Below are positions 1 to 12,195 of a stretch of DNA of 64,000 nt, piece after piece. Position 1 is the first letter of the stretch; every line of letters begins with the position of its first letter. This DNA is from Lomentospora prolificans (Eukaryota; Ascomycota; Sordariomycetes; Microascales; Microascaceae). The stretch covers positions 248,001 through 312,000 of the forward strand of contig JARFXM010000007.1 in the NCBI GenBank assembly GCA_029532625.1. Direction: 5' to 3'. The position numbers were made by a program, and so were the translations under genes. A model generated the notes under the pieces. It worked only from the letters and a program-made list of their open reading frames with translations. It was not told the origin of the DNA and ran no database searches.

Positions 1-893
1 AAGATGATTGGGGAACCAAATGGGATCTAGGCCTGCTTCACTGAGGTGGCGAGAGATCGGTTTTATGGCAGGCTAGCCCTGGGAAGAGCCTCGGCTGGAA
101 CGAAGCTCGGCCGAGAAAGGACATAAGGATTCGGAGACGCCCAAGTGCTCCCTGAGCAGCGCCATTCTGGAGAGATTACTTCTGGGATTTTAGTATTGTC
201 TTTCCGATTCGAGCCTTGTCATATGACACGGGGCGTTGCATTTTGAAAGTTAAATTATGTTGGCAGTACCAAGGTAGTAGCCCTACAGAACCTTCAGTCT
301 TGTTCAAGTCGCATGTGAGGACCTGCACGTCATTGATTGACGGTTTGGTCTCGGCGATATTCCAACCCCAAGTCCGTCCCTTTAGTTCCCGATCTTGTCT
401 ACTAGGCGAACTAGGCCGATATTTCAGTGGCTCTGCACAAAACCGGTATCGCCTAACTTCTGTGTATATTGGATTTGGGATAGGGCATGAAGCGGGAAGA
501 AAACAGCTGCACTATAATGGTCCATCAATGTTTGTTTTCCAGTATTATGCCCACGCAACGACCGCAAACATGACAGTGACATCGGCCCACGATATGGCCT
601 GGTGCATCAGGGGATGCCAGCCATTTGCAGATGTTGGCGGCTGTAATGGTTCAACAGGTCAATCCCCGTGCCCCATTCCGTCAAGTCGAGGAGCGCTCCT
701 TGCGCATACCATCACAGCTTCCACATCAGCACGAATTTGGCCATCGTCGAGCCTCATGTTACCACCAACTGTAGAATCGATACGCGGCCACTCTGCATAA
801 GAAGGCACTTTTATAGTTTCTCCTGAATCCAGGATCTCAGCTGCCTGGCCCACTCTCCACGCCTCTACGACTCGTTCCGTCCTGATACCGAGC
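1..893. other. No supported gene; 5' flank of sec13
   Basis: Reading frames of up to 194 codons exist here, but none has recognisable protein character, domain features or matching splice structure. The last few hundred bases presumably hold the promoter and 5' UTR of sec13. Confidence 0.5.
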
Positions 894-1974
894 ATGGTGA
901 GCTGCCTATTGACCTTCTCAAGACAGCCGGACCTAACGAAATATTAGGCTGCTCAAGTGATAACTAACTCGGGCCACGATGAAATGATCGTAAGTGGTCT
1001 GGGAACCAGGCAAGGCGTTTCGGCGTGCCGCTAACTCTATAAAACTTTGTAGCACGATGCAGTTTTGGATTACTATGGTCGTCGGCTCGCAACTTGCTCA
1101 AGTGACCGAACTATCAAGATTTTCGAGATCGACGGTGAAAATCAGCGACTTTTAGAAACACTCAAAGGGTACTGTATCTCTTGTTTTACCTGACATCCTT
1201 CGAGTCCGCGCTCACCAGGCGTACAGTCACGAGGGCGCAGTGTGGTGCGTATCATGGGCACATCCTAAATACGGCAATATCTTGGCCTCTGCTGGCTATG
1301 ACGGAAAGGTCTTTATTTGGCGAGAACAGAACGGCCAATGGCAGAAAATATTCGACTTCGCGCTGCATAAAGCGTCTGTTAATTTGGTATCCTGGTCGCC
1401 TCATGAATCGGGTTGTCTCTTGGCGTGTGCATCCTCCGATGGGAATGTAAGCGTCCTGGAGTTTAAGGATAACAGCTTTGATCACAGGTCGTTTCCTGCG
1501 CATGGTTTGGGGGTTAATTCTGTTTCATGGGCCCCAGCTACTAATCCTGGTAGCTTGATGACAAGTTCTCCAGCATCAGATAGCGTGGCCCTACGTCGAT
1601 TTGTGACCGGCGGATGCGACAATTTATTGAAGATCTGGGTATATGATGCTACTACTCAGACTTACTCTCTCGAGCGCGACCCGCTCTCTGGACATACAGA
1701 CTGGGTCAGGGATGTGGCCTGGTCACCATCTCTCTTGCAGAAGTCGTACATTGCATCCGCATCCCAGGATAAGACTGTTCGAATTTGGACTTCAGACCCT
1801 GGTACCAACGGACAATGGACCTGCAAGGTCTTGAACTTTGACTCGCCAGTCTGGAGAGTCAGTTGGTCACTGAGCGGGAATGTTCTTGCTGCTAGCGGCG
1901 CCGATAACAAGGTTACGCTCTGGAAGGAAAACCTGAGTGGGGACTGGGAATGTGTCAAGTCTATCGAAGAGTAG
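894..1974 (+). CDS. sec13: SEC13, COPII coat / nuclear pore WD40 protein
   Basis: Six-bladed WD40 beta-propeller that pairs with Sec31 in the COPII outer coat and with Nup145C/Nup84 in the nuclear pore; homologues also act in the SEA complex. I read four coding exons: 894-896 (the ATG alone), 948-989, 1053-1168 and 1227-1974, giving about 302 residues, close to the usual ~300. The joined N-terminus reads MAAQVITNSGHDEMI, followed by HDAVLDYYGRRLATCSSD, and GHEGAVWCVSW is restored exactly across the third intron. WD-like repeats follow (GYDGKVFIWRE, GGCDNLLKIWVYD, SQDKTVRIWTSD, GADNKVTLWKE). The start was chosen because a stop lies immediately upstream of exon 2 in its frame, while ATG|GTGAGC followed by ATATTAG supplies a clean intron. 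It is convergent with the Whi2-like gene, with 324 bp between stops. Confidence 0.95.
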
Positions 1975-2298
1975 TTAAAGATGACACCTGTTTGCGTATA
2001 CTGAAATAAAATCCCTATTCCAATCTCTGATAAATCACTATGTTTGAATAATGCCCCTTGCGCTGTGGGTACGACCCAATCCACAAAGGACCAGGTAGCG
2101 GAATCGTAGGTAACAAGGGGCCGAAAGCGCTAACGAACTGACTCGATATCTTCGTTCACCAGATATGTACGACGGGCGATAGCCGTCATTTGAGGTTGGA
2201 AAGATATAGCGAGCATCACGAAATGTTGATAACATAAGGAAGAACACCATGATAACGGAATGGAACCTCGCTCTCGACCAGCACGGATAAGCTGAACC

Positions 2299-4068
2299 TC
2301 ATCGAAGACCGATGACGCTCATCTCCAAGGTCCACACGCGCCTTATCCACACCTTTAGCTTGCCATCGACCCCATCGATATTGTCGAGCTCCAGACCCTC
2401 CCACCAGCACCTGCGTGCAGGCTTTCTCCAAAAAAGGAGTAGCTTCTGGGCCATCCCGACAACACTACCACCCATCTCCGTGCCTCGTATATCACTGCGG
2501 AGGCGTGCAAGGGCTAGACTACACACGACGGCTTTGTTCGGCTCTCCTGCGCGATGTCCCCACTTATCCTCGCGATTGAAACCACTTCAGTGTAATTGTA
2601 AGCACATGCCAGATAAGCGAACCATGTAAATGGTGACATTACTTACCCTGCCGTAAGCATTTCTATCAGATGAGATTCAGTGGTACCGGGCTCATCACTG
2701 CGCTTGAGGCCAGAGAATATGCCGTCCTGTTTGAGTAGGGCTGAGGCTGCTGCTCGCTTCACCTGTATCATATTGGCCGGAGAGATATCTGCCTTGGGGG
2801 GGATTGCGTAAAAGTCGAGATCTTCCCGGAGCACTATGATTCCTGCTCTCCTAGAGGAGTCATCCCTTGATTCACTTGATATCCCATCTCCGTCCTGTGA
2901 AGGGGACTGTGCTTCAGGAATCGATTGCGCTACGTCTCGGAAAAAATCAAGCATATACTTGAGTGACGCCGGGTCGTACTAAAAAGTGCGAGGAATCGCT
3001 GTTAGGGAACAGATCTAACTGCAGACCTTCCAAACAAAGTAAGTGAAGAGGGCATATCTAACATCAACTTGGATGGCGTCTCCTTCGGAGAAGCCGCCCA
3101 TATGGCCTTCGGGAAAAAGACCGTTTGGGAAAAGTGAAAGAAGGACGAATTCAGGGAGTGTTAGCAGTTCGTCTCTTGACAAGACAAATCTGGTACCTCT
3201 ATAATTACAAGGTTAGCGATGGGCGGCATTGAGAGTAGTTCAACTTTACCTAAGGTCCATAGTGATCGTCTCATCCGCACCCACATCTTTAGCCACCCCG
3301 TGTTAGCGGAATTTGAGAAGAGGAGGAACAAGTCTAACGAGACGAGGAAAAGCAAACGTGCTTACCTCCTATGGCATTTATGGGCGGACCACCCTGTTGT
3401 ACCTGGGTGATTATACTTGAAGCTCCACCGGCGGTAGCCATCAGGTAAGTGAATGACTGCAGAGGACTTGGGCCCTCTGAATACGCTGGGGGTGGTTCGA
3501 CCTCGTCTTCCTTCGAAGGAACAGCCTTAGAGTAACGACCAGGATCGTGTTTCGACTCTGACTGAAGGCTTCGCGCGGCGCTGGATGAGTCACCGGGAGC
3601 CGAGAGGGCTATATGATCGTACCAGGGAACGGCGAGCAGCCCGGATATGTCGCTCAAGTCACTATTGCTTGGCCGTACGTAGTCCGTGCCTTCGACTCTG
3701 GTATCGGCGCCTAAGTCCTCGTTATCGTAAAGTAATGAAAACGGTGGCGGGCGGGAAGACGAGGCCTCCGAGATAGGATACCGCGGTGGTAAGGATTGGG
3801 ACTCGCCGTCTGGTTTGGGGTCGTTCTCGATGATATTATCTTCGCGGTTGACGGCGCTCGGCGTCGGGGTGGGCGACACCGACTGCCCGTTCCGGGAGGT
3901 CTGTCTTGGTAACAGCGTGGCTACGGATCTATCTGGTGGCGTTGTGCGATATGCCAGGTAGAACTTTGATTAAATCCCCGAAGATTTGGCTGGCGCCCAA
4001 TGCCGAAGATGACAAGTTGAATTACTTGTGCCTTGATATAATCACAACAATACCTTGGTAGAGACCAT
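2299..4068 (-). CDS. Whi2-like BTB/POZ stress-signalling protein
   Basis: Resembles the fungal Whi2-like (KCTD-type BTB) family, linked in yeast to general stress response and amino-acid signalling through Psr phosphatases. Exons on the minus strand: about 3879 (or further upstream) to 3366, then 3286-3250, 3198-3063, 2978-2647 and 2584-2299. All junctions keep phase. The 37-nt exon restores GDVGADETITMDL before RGTRFVLSRDELLTLPEFV, the BTB core. The last exon carries CSLALARLRSDIRG and FWRKPARRCWWEG and ends ...TLEMSVIGLR. The N-terminal ~170 residues are Ser/Pro-rich and probably disordered, with a PPPAYSEG motif. The first large exon has no in-frame ATG before residue ~150, so the start must lie in an upstream exon. 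An ATG at 4066-4068 (MVSTK, then a possible GTATTG donor) is one candidate; this 5' end is inferred. Confidence 0.82.
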
Positions 4069-4442
4069 TGAGGTTAGCCGTGGAGTCGTGAAGCCTGGAG
4101 GGGAGGTTGGGGGGACCTATTAATAACATCAAGGTGTTAGGTATTGATGTACCTAACGCCAAGACGGTTGGGTGATTGTCGGTAAAATGCGGGCGCTTAG
4201 TTTATTTGCTCGTTATGTGAAGAACTGTCCAATCGAGTGTGTTAGATTCGGTGCAAGGCCTATTCACGCTCCAAAGTCGTCACAACACTGAAACCGAGCA
4301 TGACATGACAACATATATACTGAGACACAGTAGATATTGCTGTAGAATTGACCTGACCTTATCTTATCTTATTAAAGATAGGCATCTTAAGGAGTGGTGT
4401 TGGGAGAAGACTGGAACGCTAACAGGTTTAGCGTTACAGTTA
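4069..4442. other. Intergenic, with two small inverted repeats
   Basis: No gene seen. The stretch lies between the 5' end of the Whi2-like gene and the 3' end of the G-patch gene, both on the minus strand. It contains a perfect 8-bp inverted repeat (AACGCTAA, 5-nt loop, TTAGCGTT) at 4415-4435, just past the G-patch stop codon, and a 6-bp one (TATCTT/AAGATA) at 4365-4380. Confidence 0.6.
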
Positions 4443-6569
4443 TTATATTATATACGTCTTTTCCTCATCACTAGACTCGCCAAATATAGCAGTAAAAACT
4501 TCCTGTGGGGGGCGGACAGCTACGCCGTCTTTTTTGCCATCCAACATTCCAGCCGGATCCTCGGAAGGACGGAGAAACACATTGTGTCCTTGGGTCGGGA
4601 GTGGCCGGTCAACGAGCACATTGATCTCATCCTTCGCCTCTGCCGCTAGTACTTGTTCCTCACTAGGGCTTCCTAGCGGGAGTGGAGGCTTCACATTGAA
4701 TCGTTTACAAAGGAGCCGTTGAGGAGAGAAACGAGATTCGGAGCGAGTCACGGGACCGAACATGCCTAACTTCGCACCTTCGAACGCGGTTTCGTTTGGT
4801 CCAGACTCCTTTCCAATTAGATGTTGGGCTGTATGACCAGGTTTAAGCGCTGAAGAAGATGGCGATGATGTTGTGAAACGAGAGGCTATCGGCCCTACCA
4901 TAGGCTTGAAGATCTCTGCACATTTACAGAACTCTTTAAGCTCGAGTCGAAAGTCGGCATCGCTCACACCATCCGGCGCCATTGGCGGTTCAGTGAGAAG
5001 TCCGCAACTGTACGCGAGGAAACGATGATATCTTGCTCGCTTGATTTCGTCAGTCATATATGGACCACTTCCAGCCCGGTCCCGAGCCAGAGCAGCCCGG
5101 GCTACCTCTGGATCTAGAAGGTGTATGTTCCGCTGCGAAGGAGGTTCTATTCCAGCGGAGACATGTGAGCCCGATTCAAGTTTTAAGCCCTTTCCTGGCG
5201 GTAGGTTAGAATTCTTTGATGCGGCGACGAGTCTCTCCCTCATGGCGGGGGTCATGTAGTCAAAGACGGATCGTCCCGGAAGCTGGGGTTCTCCTAGTAT
5301 ACGTGCCCTGGCCGCGGAATCGCCAGCGGCTGGAGGCTGTGATGTGTGGGGCGGAAGCGATGATTGGGGCGACAGCATCATTCCATGTCCCCTGGGCTTC
5401 CAATGTTGAGGTATAGTTAGGGGGTGTGGGTGTTGAAAGGTAGCGTTGGAGGTATCCAGCTCTGGGCACTTAGAGGGCCAAAGCCGGAAGCCGGGCAATG
5501 ACAAGGTTCCGTCGTGGCATACGGCCCTAGAAGGATTGCTTGAGATATTCATTGGAGGTTGAGAAGTCTGGTCATTTCGTGGTTTGGTCCTATTATTTCG
5601 CTTCTTCCCGCTTCTTGCGGTTGCCAACGTCAACCTTGGACCAATGTCATCTCCGGTGTCGGGCTCTGAATCACTTCCATATGCAAGGCCCTTGCCAAGT
5701 GTACCTCGAATAGAAGGGGAATCGCGCGTCGTGACCCTCAAGGAACTAGCGGTCGGACTAGAAACATCATTTTCTCCACTACGTTGTGATATTCTGTTGT
5801 TCAACCGGGATGTAGTTGCATTGCGACCTGTGATAACGAGTCTAGACTTGTGGTCTACGCCTGCTCGATCGGGCTTTCGGAGTGATGGTGTAAGAGTAAC
5901 GTCTTCAGGCGCGAAGAGAAACATATCCGGCCTTATCCCAGGCATTGTGGTGTTGGTATTGGTTTTTGGATCTCCACGAGCTTTCCGCCATACCTTCGGT
6001 CCGATACCTTGGCCTTCCCTCCATCCCATCTTGCCGAGAAGGACAATGCCCATAGTATGGTGTCTTTCGAGGAGTCCAAGTAGCCCGTCGACTGGCATTT
6101 GTGAGCCACCTTGCTGGCCCACGCCGGAGAACGCACCTGTCGTGGTCAGGTGCTGAGCTTCCAAAATGTCTGTGATATCCTCATCATCCATGTAGTCTTC
6201 GGGAGTTTTCTGAAGCTGCCCGAACTGCTTGCTATGACGGGCCGTACGACTGGATACAAATTGAGACGGAGTCCAGCCCTCTAGAGAACCAACAGTGTTA
6301 TGGTATCTAATTCCCAGCTCTAATTAGCACCCATGGCGTCAAGCTGTGCTGAAGGCTAAGTCTTACCCTGCGGTCCACCCTCCTGTAAAGGCTCCATGGA
6401 GACGACGCCTCCCCTGGCTATCCCTCACTTCTTGTTTATGTAGGGGTCTATATTCCCCATGGCCAGAGCCGTTTGCTCGTTCCCGTATTGGCGTGCCATA
6501 GCGTACAAACAGGATATCACCATCATTCCAGTCGGATTCGTAGGTAGAATGTGAGCGTTTCCAAGACAT
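4443..6569 (-). CDS. G-patch protein, GPATCH1/TOUGH-type spliceosome factor
   Basis: About 688 residues in two exons (6569-6367 and 6306-4443). The splice restores FTGGWTAG|YHNTVGSLEGWTPSQFVSSR, the conserved N-terminal block (DUF1604) of the GPATCH1 family, preceded by KQEVRDSQGRRRLHGAF. A G-patch follows near residues 150-180 (GIVLLGKMGWREGQGIGPK). G-patch proteins of this type are found with late spliceosomes and can activate the DEAH helicase Prp43; the fission yeast relative Gpl1 does so in splicing. The middle is basic and Ser/Thr-rich. The C-terminus ends in a short acidic tail after EVFTAIFGESSDEE, as is usual for the family. The start fits the first in-frame ATG with family-like spacing to RRRLHGAF. 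The gene is divergent from the KIN1-type kinase, about 650 bp between starts. Confidence 0.9.
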
Positions 6570-7217
6570 GTGTAAAGTGCTGGCGATTAGCGTAGTCGAA
6601 GCACTAATGGAGGAAAAAAAGAATTGAAGCTAGGAGGGGATACGTTAAGGGAGGCAGGTAGAGGGGGGGAGATTCTCTCCATTGTTGAAGATTTAGGGAG
6701 CTATATTTAATGCGACAGCCATAAGGGAAAAAGTGTTCACAACCAGCGCCAACTACGTCGTGTGTTGCTCTCAGATGTGCTCCCGCCACACTGCCACTTG
6801 GGCATCGACTAACTGGCCAGTTCCCCTATGTATTTAACACAGTGCCCAGTCGACGCCCCTCGCCAACCTCAAGTGAATCAGTTGTGTTGTTACCCCGCCT
6901 CCCTAGCTTGATACTCCGATGTTGGGGAATGTGGTGTCGACAATATACGCACTGTAAGTTACTTCCGAGTCCCTCGCTACAGCGGGCACCAAATAGTCGG
7001 TGTGGCTTGAGACGGCCCAATATTGCGCTGAATCCAAGATTATGCAGCATTACACGAAGTCTGTTCCCTCATCATCTCGCTCCAGAACACCTCTCCCCCT
7101 TCTGGGACGTCTAGCCCTGTCACCGACCCTCAACGCCAGGTCGACTGGTGATATCTATCACTTTCAAAGGACAGGTCATTCGCCATTTCCACATTCCTTA
7201 CTGGTATCAAACACATC
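6570..7217. promoter_or_regulatory. Divergent promoter region, G-patch gene / KIN1
   Basis: 648 bp between two divergent start codons, with no supported gene. It must hold both 5' UTRs and promoters. Pyrimidine-rich tracts (for example around 7180-7210) precede the kinase start. No specific factor site is claimed. Confidence 0.5.
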
Positions 7218-10200
7218 ATGAGCAATTCGGATCCTCAGCGAACTGACCTCAGCCGAGCGAGCTCCTTACGAACCCGCCCACCACCAACTTCGACAGCGGC
7301 CTCCCAGCATACACGGCAGAAATCGACGCATCGCCCTACCCTGGAGAGTAATGGTCATGAGAACAACTCTGAAACACGTTCACCTCGTCTTAAACGATCC
7401 GATAATAGCAACAACCCAAGTCATCCATCCCGGCAGGAAACGACGCGACCTCATCGACGAAGCAGTACTCGATCTGCTCACACAACTCACCACCAGCCTC
7501 CGGCTGAGATGGCGGTGAATACAGGCTTGCAAAATGACGTGGGTGCAGGACCTAGTGCGCACACGACAGACGCGCGACATGCAGCACCATCGGCCAAGCA
7601 CAATCGATCAAGGACCACAATCCCTACTCAATCTGGGAAGTGGATTCTAGGCAAAACTATTGGAGCTGGAAGCATGGGAAAGGTCAAGTTAGCACGTAAA
7701 GAAGATGGCACGGAACAGGTCAGTCCTTTGTAAACACGATACCCCACCCTAGATTTTTACGGAGCATGCCCAAAATAACAACAATCTATGGCTAGGTCGC
7801 TTGTAAAATTATTCCGAGGGGCTCAACGGATGAAGGACATCAAAGCAGAGCCGACAAAGAACGGGCCGATCACTCTAAAGAGATCCGAACAGCTCGAGAG
7901 GCAGCGATTGGAACACTCCTCAATCACCCCCACATCTGCGGGTTGCGGGACGTCGTTCGGACCAACTACCACTGGTACATGCTCTTTGAATTTGTCAATG
8001 GTGGGCAGATGCTCGACTACATAATATCTCACGGGAAATTGAAAGAGAAACAGGCGCGGAAATTCAGTCGTCAGATCGCAAGCGCTCTCGATTACTGTCA
8101 TCGCAATAGTATCGTTCACCGAGACTTGAAAATCGAGAATATTCTCATCAGCAAGACGGGTGATATAAAGATCATAGATTTCGGGCTGAGCAATCTCTTC
8201 TCCCCTCGGGCCCATCTCAAGACTTTTTGTGGGAGTCTTTATTTCGCGGCACCCGAACTGCTGCAAGCACGCGCCTATACCGGGCCTGAGGTTGATGTTT
8301 GGAGTTTTGGCATTGTCCTTTATGTTCTTGTCTGCGGCAAGGTCCCTTTTGATGACCAAAGCATGCCCGCTTTACATGCTAAGATCAAGAAAGGCGCTGT
8401 TGATTATCCGTCTTGGCTTTCTTCTGGTAAGTCTACCCATTCATAGTATTTATCCTATCTGTCCTGTTAGCTGATTGCTCGTAGATTGCAAGCACTTGAT
8501 GTCACGAATGTTAGTCACAGACCCTAAGCAAAGGGCAACGATGTATGAGGTTCTGAATCACACCTGGATGAACAAGGGGTATACTGGTCCGCCGGATAAT
8601 TACCTACCCCCTAGAGAACCACTGACCTTGCCCCTTGATCAAGATGTTATTAACGCAATGACGGGATTCAACTTTGGATCTCCTGAGTCTATTAAAGGCC
8701 AATTAACGCGCACAATAGAGTCGGAGGAATACCAACGAGCTGCCCGCTTGTACCAGCGTGAAAAGGAGCTTCCCCAACCTTCAAAGGAAGTAGAAAAAAG
8801 ACGCGGTTTTGGCTTTGACTTCTATCGTCGTAGAAATTCTGGAAACAGCCGGGACAATCTATCCACACCGAGTTCAGAAGGTTTGCAGCCAGGTAGCGAC
8901 CCTCTGAACGCCTTCAACCCCCTGATATCTATCTATTACCTCGTCCGCGAGCGAAAGGAACGCGAGCGCAGCTCCGCAACACCCCACGCTGTACCACCTG
9001 CAACACAGAAGGAACCCGATGTGGTACCCGAGATAGCGCCCCCTCAAGAAGCTCACACAAACACCGCGGCGTATGAGATGCCAGGCGAGAAGTCCACCGG
9101 CGGGCGCTCACGCGCAAGGGCACGTACTCATGGCGAAGACGACTTGCCGGAGACACTGCGAAAGGTTGCCGTATCTCCTACGAAAGCCCAGCCTGCTGAT
9201 TCACGTCTGGATGTTCCCCAGCGCAAAGAGGGCACTGCAGCAGGGCTACTACGGCGGTTTAGTACAAGAAAACGGAGAGAGCCCGAGCGAGTGGAAAAGG
9301 ACCGCTCACATCCACCGGTTGTACAAGTCCATTCTCCGACGGTAGCCGAGTCGCCAGCACCACCTCGTAAAAGCTTCAGCATTCGCAGAAGCCGGAGGGA
9401 CCGTGACGAATACGCCAGCACAGCTCTTCGCTCTGGCGGCAGCCAGCCGCACCACAGTGATCTCTTGAGTCCTCCTCCGTCGTCTGGGGGCGGGGTTCGT
9501 CAGACGAGGCTGGGGCTCGGTCGGTCGACGAGCGTCAACTCGGCAGACATACGAAGGCGAGGTTCTGCCCGTATTGCGAAAGATCCGCCTCCGACAAGTG
9601 GATCAGACCAGTCTACGGGATACGACCGTGGTCATTCCGAACACGGACCCGACCTTAAGCAGAGGTCTTCCTCTGTTCGCGCAAAATCGCTTGGTCATGC
9701 AAGACGTGAAAGCATACAGCGAAGAAGGCTTCTCCGAGAAGAGGCTAGAGAGGCCAATGTTCCTGAAGAGACAGACCAAGAGCATGGTGATCACAGCGGC
9801 CTCTCAACTGATAGGCTAGATAGCTCTGATCTTGCTAAGCCGGTCTACCTGAAGGGTTTGTTCAGTGTTTCGACAACCTCGCCAAAGTCCGTGCCAGAGA
9901 TTCGGGCTGAACTGAAGCGGGTACTCGCCCAATTGGGAGTTGAGTATGCGGAAATCAAGGGTGGATTCAGCTGTCGTCATATACCCAGTATTGACCTTAG
10001 GAGAGTAGCTGAGCAGCCGGCAAGCCCACCCTTACAGACCCCAGGACATAAGAGGCGGTTCAGCTTTGGCGGCTTAATAGGGTCTGGTGATCGGGAACGT
10101 GACGACCTGCGTGATTTTGACCGTCCCCCAGCAACACCAAGGACGCCTAATAAGGGAGCAGCGGAGGCGGCTTACTCAAATTCGGACATATCTGAAGCGA

Positions 10201-10421
10201 GCGGACCACCCGATCACAACATGGCTTCACGGCGGGCGGCAGGAGAGACGACAACTCAGGTTCAAAGTGATTTGGGTGGAAGCATGATCCTGGAGTTCGA
10301 AATCTTTATTGTGAAGGTGCCCCTGCTTTCTCTCCATGGGATTCAATTTAAGCGCATGGTTGGAAACACTTGGCAATACAAGAGCATGGCAGATCAAATT
10401 CTTAGAGAGGTCAGGCTTTGA
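7218..10421 (+). CDS. kin1: KIN1/MARK-family polarity protein kinase
   Basis: Ser/Thr kinase of the Kin1/Kin2/PAR-1 family, involved in polarised growth, exocytosis and ER stress responses in fungi. Three exons (7218-7718, 7796-8426, 8485-10421) give about 1022 residues, close to yeast Kin1. A basic, Ser-rich tail of ~140 residues precedes the kinase domain (about 142-410): glycine loop GAGSMGKV, VACK lysine, HRDLK near 275, DFG at 295, and the activation segment HLKTFCGSLYFAAPELL with a candidate activating Thr near 310. The splice after exon 2 restores SWLSSDCKHLMSRML. A long low-complexity region rich in Ser, Arg and Pro follows. The C-terminus ends in a KA1 domain (VKVPLLSLHGIQFKR, TWQYKSMADQIL), which binds acidic phospholipids. 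All expected kinase residues are present. Confidence 0.95.
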
Positions 10422-10972
10422 ATGGATTATTCGGATACCCTACTTAGGAGTATCTTAGGAACTACATGGAGAGTAGAATTCGTGGCATCTTCAGATAGTC
10501 TCTAAGGCGAGCCATCGGTTCGGCCAAGGAGGGTAATGGGACGGTATACGCAGAATATGCCACTGAATCTTCAGGAGCTAACAGCGCACATTAAGTAGTG
10601 ATCAAGTGGGCGGCAGTTATGGGAGAATTGTAATTTAGTCATCATATTCCTTCATTAATTTACCCGGTGTATAGCCGAAATATTCGAAGCCCAAGGGCGG
10701 TCGCCAAAACGCTTCCTGTTGTCGACGAAAAGCAGCCCTCTCTACCGAGTTACAAACAACTAATCGCCCTTTTGCGCGTCCCCAACTTTTTACCTGCCGC
10801 TGGTTTCTGCATTTCGCAAGGCGAAGCGTTATAATTTCAGACGAGGGCCAGCAGTAAGCAGCGCCCCTGGGTGTTATTAACCTTCCACAGCCCTCCCCCT
10901 CCGCTTCTGGTCCCAAACCAAAATAACAAGGGGAATGATACGAACTTTGCCGTAGCATTGTCAACGCCCAAG
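10422..10972. other. Intergenic, KIN1 3' flank and rcd1 5' flank
   Basis: No supported gene. An ORF on the minus strand across 10635-11141 overlaps the start of rcd1 and has no protein-like features. A pyrimidine-rich stretch precedes the rcd1 start. Confidence 0.5.
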
Positions 10973-12195
10973 ATGATGCCGACACATGTATACGGCCATC
11001 ACCAACTGTATTCCCACGCTGATGCTTCTTGGCTACCAACGACACAGCAGCACCAGGCAGCAGCTGCGTCCGCAGCGCAACAGCAACACTACAGCCGAAT
11101 CCCTGCGATACACAATTCGTTGAGTGGACTGCCGGCGTCACATAGCCACGATGCGAGCCATGAGCCGTTGATTTCTGAGGATAATCGCCGGACTATGGCG
11201 TACATCGCCGATCTGCTCAATGAGAATACTCGGGAGGCTGCTCTGCTCGAGCTGAGCAAAAAGCGAGAACAGGTGCCTGAGCTAGCCCTCATTCTCTGGC
11301 ACTCCTTCGGTAAGTTGCCAGTTTGTGATATATGAGTTTCCCGGCGTCTAATAAACCCCGTATGTAGGAGTGATGACGTCTTTACTACAGGAAATCATCT
11401 CTGTATACACGCTTCTAAACCCGTCTCAGCTCACTGCCGCTGCTTCAAACCGGGTGTGCAATGCTCTCGCTCTTCTGCAATGTGTTGCCTCCCACAACGA
11501 TACCCGTACCCTTTTTCTTAACGGTAGGAACCCCCTGCCCGACTTAATCTTTCTTAGCTTCGCAATATTCTGACGACACTAGCTCATATACCCCTCTTTT
11601 TATACCCATTCCTAAACACGACGTCCAAATCTAGGCCTTTCGAATACCTTCGACTAACATCTTTGGGCGTTATTGGGGCGCTCGTCAAGAACGACTCGAC
11701 GGAAGTCATTAACTTCCTCCTCACGACAGAGATAATCCCACTCTGCCTTCGGATCATGGAGACTGGCTCGGAACTCAGCAAAACGGTTGCTATATTCATT
11801 GTACAGAAGATACTCCTTGATGACAATGGCCTGAACTATATCTGCGCCACATACGAGCGGTTTTACGCCGTTGGGACGGTTTTGAGTAATATGGTCAACC
11901 AGCTCGTAGAACAGCAAACTGCTCGGCTTTTGAAGCATGTTGTTAGGTGCTTCCTTCGGTAAGGCACTTGTCCCCCGTTACTCCCACTGTAGCTCACCCT
12001 GTTTGAACTAGACTTAGCGACAATGCTCGAGCCCGTGAGGCGTTAAGGCAGTGCCTACCTGAGCCTCTTCGAGACGCTACCTTCTCTTCAGTTCTACGAG
12101 ATGATGCCGCGACGAAGCGCTGCCTTGCACAACTACTCATAAATCTCTCCGACAACGTTGTCGACCATAGTAGCGGTAATCACCCGGGGTTGTAA
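10973..12195 (+). CDS. rcd1: Rcd1/Caf40 (CNOT9), CCR4-NOT subunit
   Basis: Armadillo-type subunit of the CCR4-NOT deadenylase complex, which docks RNA-binding proteins and the Not1 scaffold; the fission yeast gene is also needed for differentiation. Four exons (10973-11309, 11368-11523, 11583-11958, 12012-12195) give about 350 residues. The joined reading contains LINENTREAAL-type helices (LLNENTREAALLELSKKREQ), LALILWHSFGVMTSLLQEI, CNALALLQCVASHNDTR, LYPFLNTTSKSRPFEYLRL, TEVINFLLTTEIIPLCLRIME and LSDNARAREALRQCLP, all hallmarks of this very conserved family. The N-terminal ~60 residues are Gln/Ala/His-rich and likely disordered. The start is the first of two adjacent ATGs, and the second (10976) is equally possible. 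Confidence 0.95.

Noticed and set aside
216..800. 194-codon plus-strand frame at the left edge
   Set aside because: Composition looks random, with many Cys, Ser and His and no motif, and no splice partners are evident.
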